From Anisakis pegreffii (Eukaryota; Nematoda; Chromadorea; Rhabditida; Anisakidae), in contig JAPYMA010000328.1 in the NCBI GenBank assembly GCA_035041965.1, positions 310,001 through 374,000 on the forward strand: a stretch of DNA of 64,000 bases. The letters run 5' to 3'. Shown here in pieces: positions 62,188 to 64,000 of this stretch. The notes beneath the pieces were generated by a model. It made no database searches. It was not told the origin of the DNA and worked only from the letters and a program-made list of their open reading frames with translations. Made by a program: the position numbers and the translations under genes. Position 1 is the first letter of the stretch; the number at the start of each line of letters is the position of its first letter.

Positions 62188-63484
62188 CAGGGTTTGCAAA
62201 ATCCCGACGACTTTTCAATCCTTGGATCGGGATTTAATCCCGGGATCGATTTTTGATCCCGGGATAACCCCAGGATCGAACAATTATTGAAATATCGATG
62301 CGGGACATGTTTAAACACACTTTTTCGAACCAATATGTTCATTATTAATACGAAAGGAGCTAATTCAACAAATTATTGAACAAATCCAAGGAACTAAGTA
62401 TTCAAATTCAAATTGATATTTCATATAATGATGCTAATGATCATGCCGCAAGGGCATACTGCATATTCTATGCTAAGGCATCTTGTCATCTCGGGTCTAA
62501 GCTAATAACAATACACTTGCATGTAAATATGAAATTCTTGATTCTCGAACACTTATTTGCAATGTTTCAAGTCCATTTTCTCTCAGTATTAACGTCAGCT
62601 GAATTCTGCCGTTTCGGAAATTTCGATTTTTTACGGTAAAAATGCATCGCATGAATTATATCATTCGAGTTTTGCAAAAATTAAAAGTTCGAAGTTTATC
62701 TAAAAACGTAAAAAAAATATCCGCAATGGATTTTCATCGAACCATCGAGCACTTACGTATTTGATAATTTCGATCAAAAATCATGCAAATGTACTTGATA
62801 TTCAAGCATAAGATCCTTTTGAATGGAACAACTTTGCTCACTTCGGCAATGAACTCTCACTATGAGTGAACTCAGTGAGAATTTATGTACATTTCGATCG
62901 GATGAAAACGTTTCCAAATAGCGAAGTAAAAAGACTTGCAGTCTTTGGAACATGAAGTTGAATTAACAGACGGAATATTGAAGCCGAACAAATCTTGTGG
63001 GAGGAAACGAGTCAAAATTTCATTGAACTTTGCTGCTCTTGGTTTTTATTAGAAAATGTGATTATTTCTGTTGGTCTACATAAAAATGCACCCAAATGAG
63101 CGTGATATAAACCAATAAAGAGCAGAATAATCAGTTAAATATTCAATGAAATGTAACGTAAAAAATCATCGAGCTGTCGTTGATCATGTCATTCGTCCGA
63201 ATTGCGTCTATTTCCTTAGCTGAACATCAATGATAGGGGTAAACAGCGAAGATAACTGCATATAAATTAGATGGGAATTATTAAGGCTTGCTTCAAGATG
63301 GGCGTACTATCAAAATTCACACAAATTGACCTGTTTTGCCAAATCCCGAAATCCCGGGATTTTTCAAAACTTCAATCCCGGGAACTTCAAAACTTCAAAA
63401 CTTCAATCCCGAGATCATAGTTCTGATCCCGGGATCGGGATCAGAACTATGATCTCGGGATCCCAGGATCCCGTGCAAACCCTA
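62188..63484 (+). mobile_element. Non-autonomous hAT-like DNA transposon, complete copy B
   Basis: It begins CAGGGTTTGCAAAATCCCG and ends ATCCCGTGCAAACCCTA, forming short terminal inverted repeats of the hAT type (CAGGG...CCCTA). It is flanked on both sides by the identical 8-bp GTTATATT (62180-62187 and 63485-63492), the target-duplication length of hAT elements. The 1,297-bp body encodes no transposase; the only frame of note is an 87-codon ORF (62376-62639), also open in copy A. Subterminal regions are packed with GATCCCGGGATC palindromes. Confidence 0.85.
63406..63461. repeat. Perfect 26-bp-arm palindrome inside hAT copy B
   Basis: Arms 63406-63431 and 63436-63461 are exact complements around a 4-nt GGAT loop. 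Confidence 0.95.
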
Positions 63485-63492
63485 GTTATATT

Positions 63493-64000
63493 CAATATAG
63501 TTCAGAGGATTTCTAAAAAATCCTGCTCAGGAGAACGTTTATGAGTAGTTCCCAGCATGCTGCCAAAATCTGAGGTTGCAACATACGTCAACATGAAGTA
63601 TGTACTCCACATAATCAGTGAGTTGAGCTTAACAAATCAAAGTATGGTTTCGATATGAGGTTGTATTTCATTTTTACCATTCACTTGAAGCAACTCATGC
63701 TGTAACCGCTCGTTCTGCTTACAGTCGACTACATTTAAACCGAAACTGAAGTGTCAATCACTCCCAGTGTCGGTTCCACAATCAAGCAATCAATATTTCA
63801 TCAGTGTCTGATCCTCCTTCATCGCGACAAGCATTCAAAAAACAACTAGGGAGGTTGTGGTGAAGGGTTGCAACTTCGAATTAATCGTTCTATGTAAACC
63901 GCTGTACAATTGTGCCTTTCCGTTAATCGCGAAATTTGTTCAATAGCCCATAACCTGCGGAGATCGGGAATAGTTTCCTCCACACTCCTCTCGATTGCAG
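63493..64000. other. Non-coding right end of window
   Basis: Nothing recognised. Confidence 0.4.

Noticed and set aside
1..64000. CRISPR arrays, bacterial operons or phage features
   Set aside because: Spliced eukaryotic genes throughout; no regularly spaced direct repeats.

Overview
The window is nematode nuclear DNA. It is AT-rich. Introns are mostly GT-AG with the extended TTTTCAG-type acceptor typical of nematodes, and coding exons are short and widely spaced. Exons were found by reading conserved protein blocks across splice sites and checking that every junction keeps phase. No tool or database was run, so all family names come from recognised sequence motifs. The spacious introns suggest a non-Caenorhabditis, probably parasitic, chromadorean, but the species cannot be fixed from the window.

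Layout. (1) 1-9.7 kb: AT-rich non-coding DNA with simple repeats and a small palindromic repeat. (2) 9.7-30.6 kb, plus strand: one 26-exon FARP1/2-type gene (FERM, FERM-adjacent, very long serine-rich linker, DH/RhoGEF, PH, PH; about 2,224 residues). Its introns hold a small secreted-protein gene (19.4-19.8 kb) and a decayed BEL/Pao retrotransposon gag on the minus strand (about 26.2-28.2 kb). (3) 32.4-45.3 kb: four conserved genes, all minus strand: PIGX (GPI anchor mannosylation partner), a NEK6/7 kinase (nekl-3 type), a HAP40/F8A huntingtin-partner homologue with acidic inserts, and Mediator subunit MED22. A weak Thr-rich exon pair lies between PIGX and the kinase. (4) 45.3-64 kb, accessory region: a truncated Merlin/ISXO2-type transposase, scattered extracellular-type exons (PAN/apple-like, C-type-lectin-like), a frameshifted mucin-like ORF, a 75-residue secreted peptide gene built from two tandemly duplicated 33-nt microexons, and two inverted copies of a non-autonomous hAT-like element, one complete with TIRs and a perfect 8-bp target duplication.

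How they relate. The FARP-like gene converges with PIGX. The four minus-strand genes are separated by roughly 1-2.5 kb, so co-transcription is possible but not shown. The right third is young repeat-rich DNA carrying lineage-specific secreted-protein genes. The most unusual items are the microexon peptide gene, the FARP stop codon placed just inside an intron (a possible FERM-only isoform), and the set of local hairpins in the BEL/Pao remnant.
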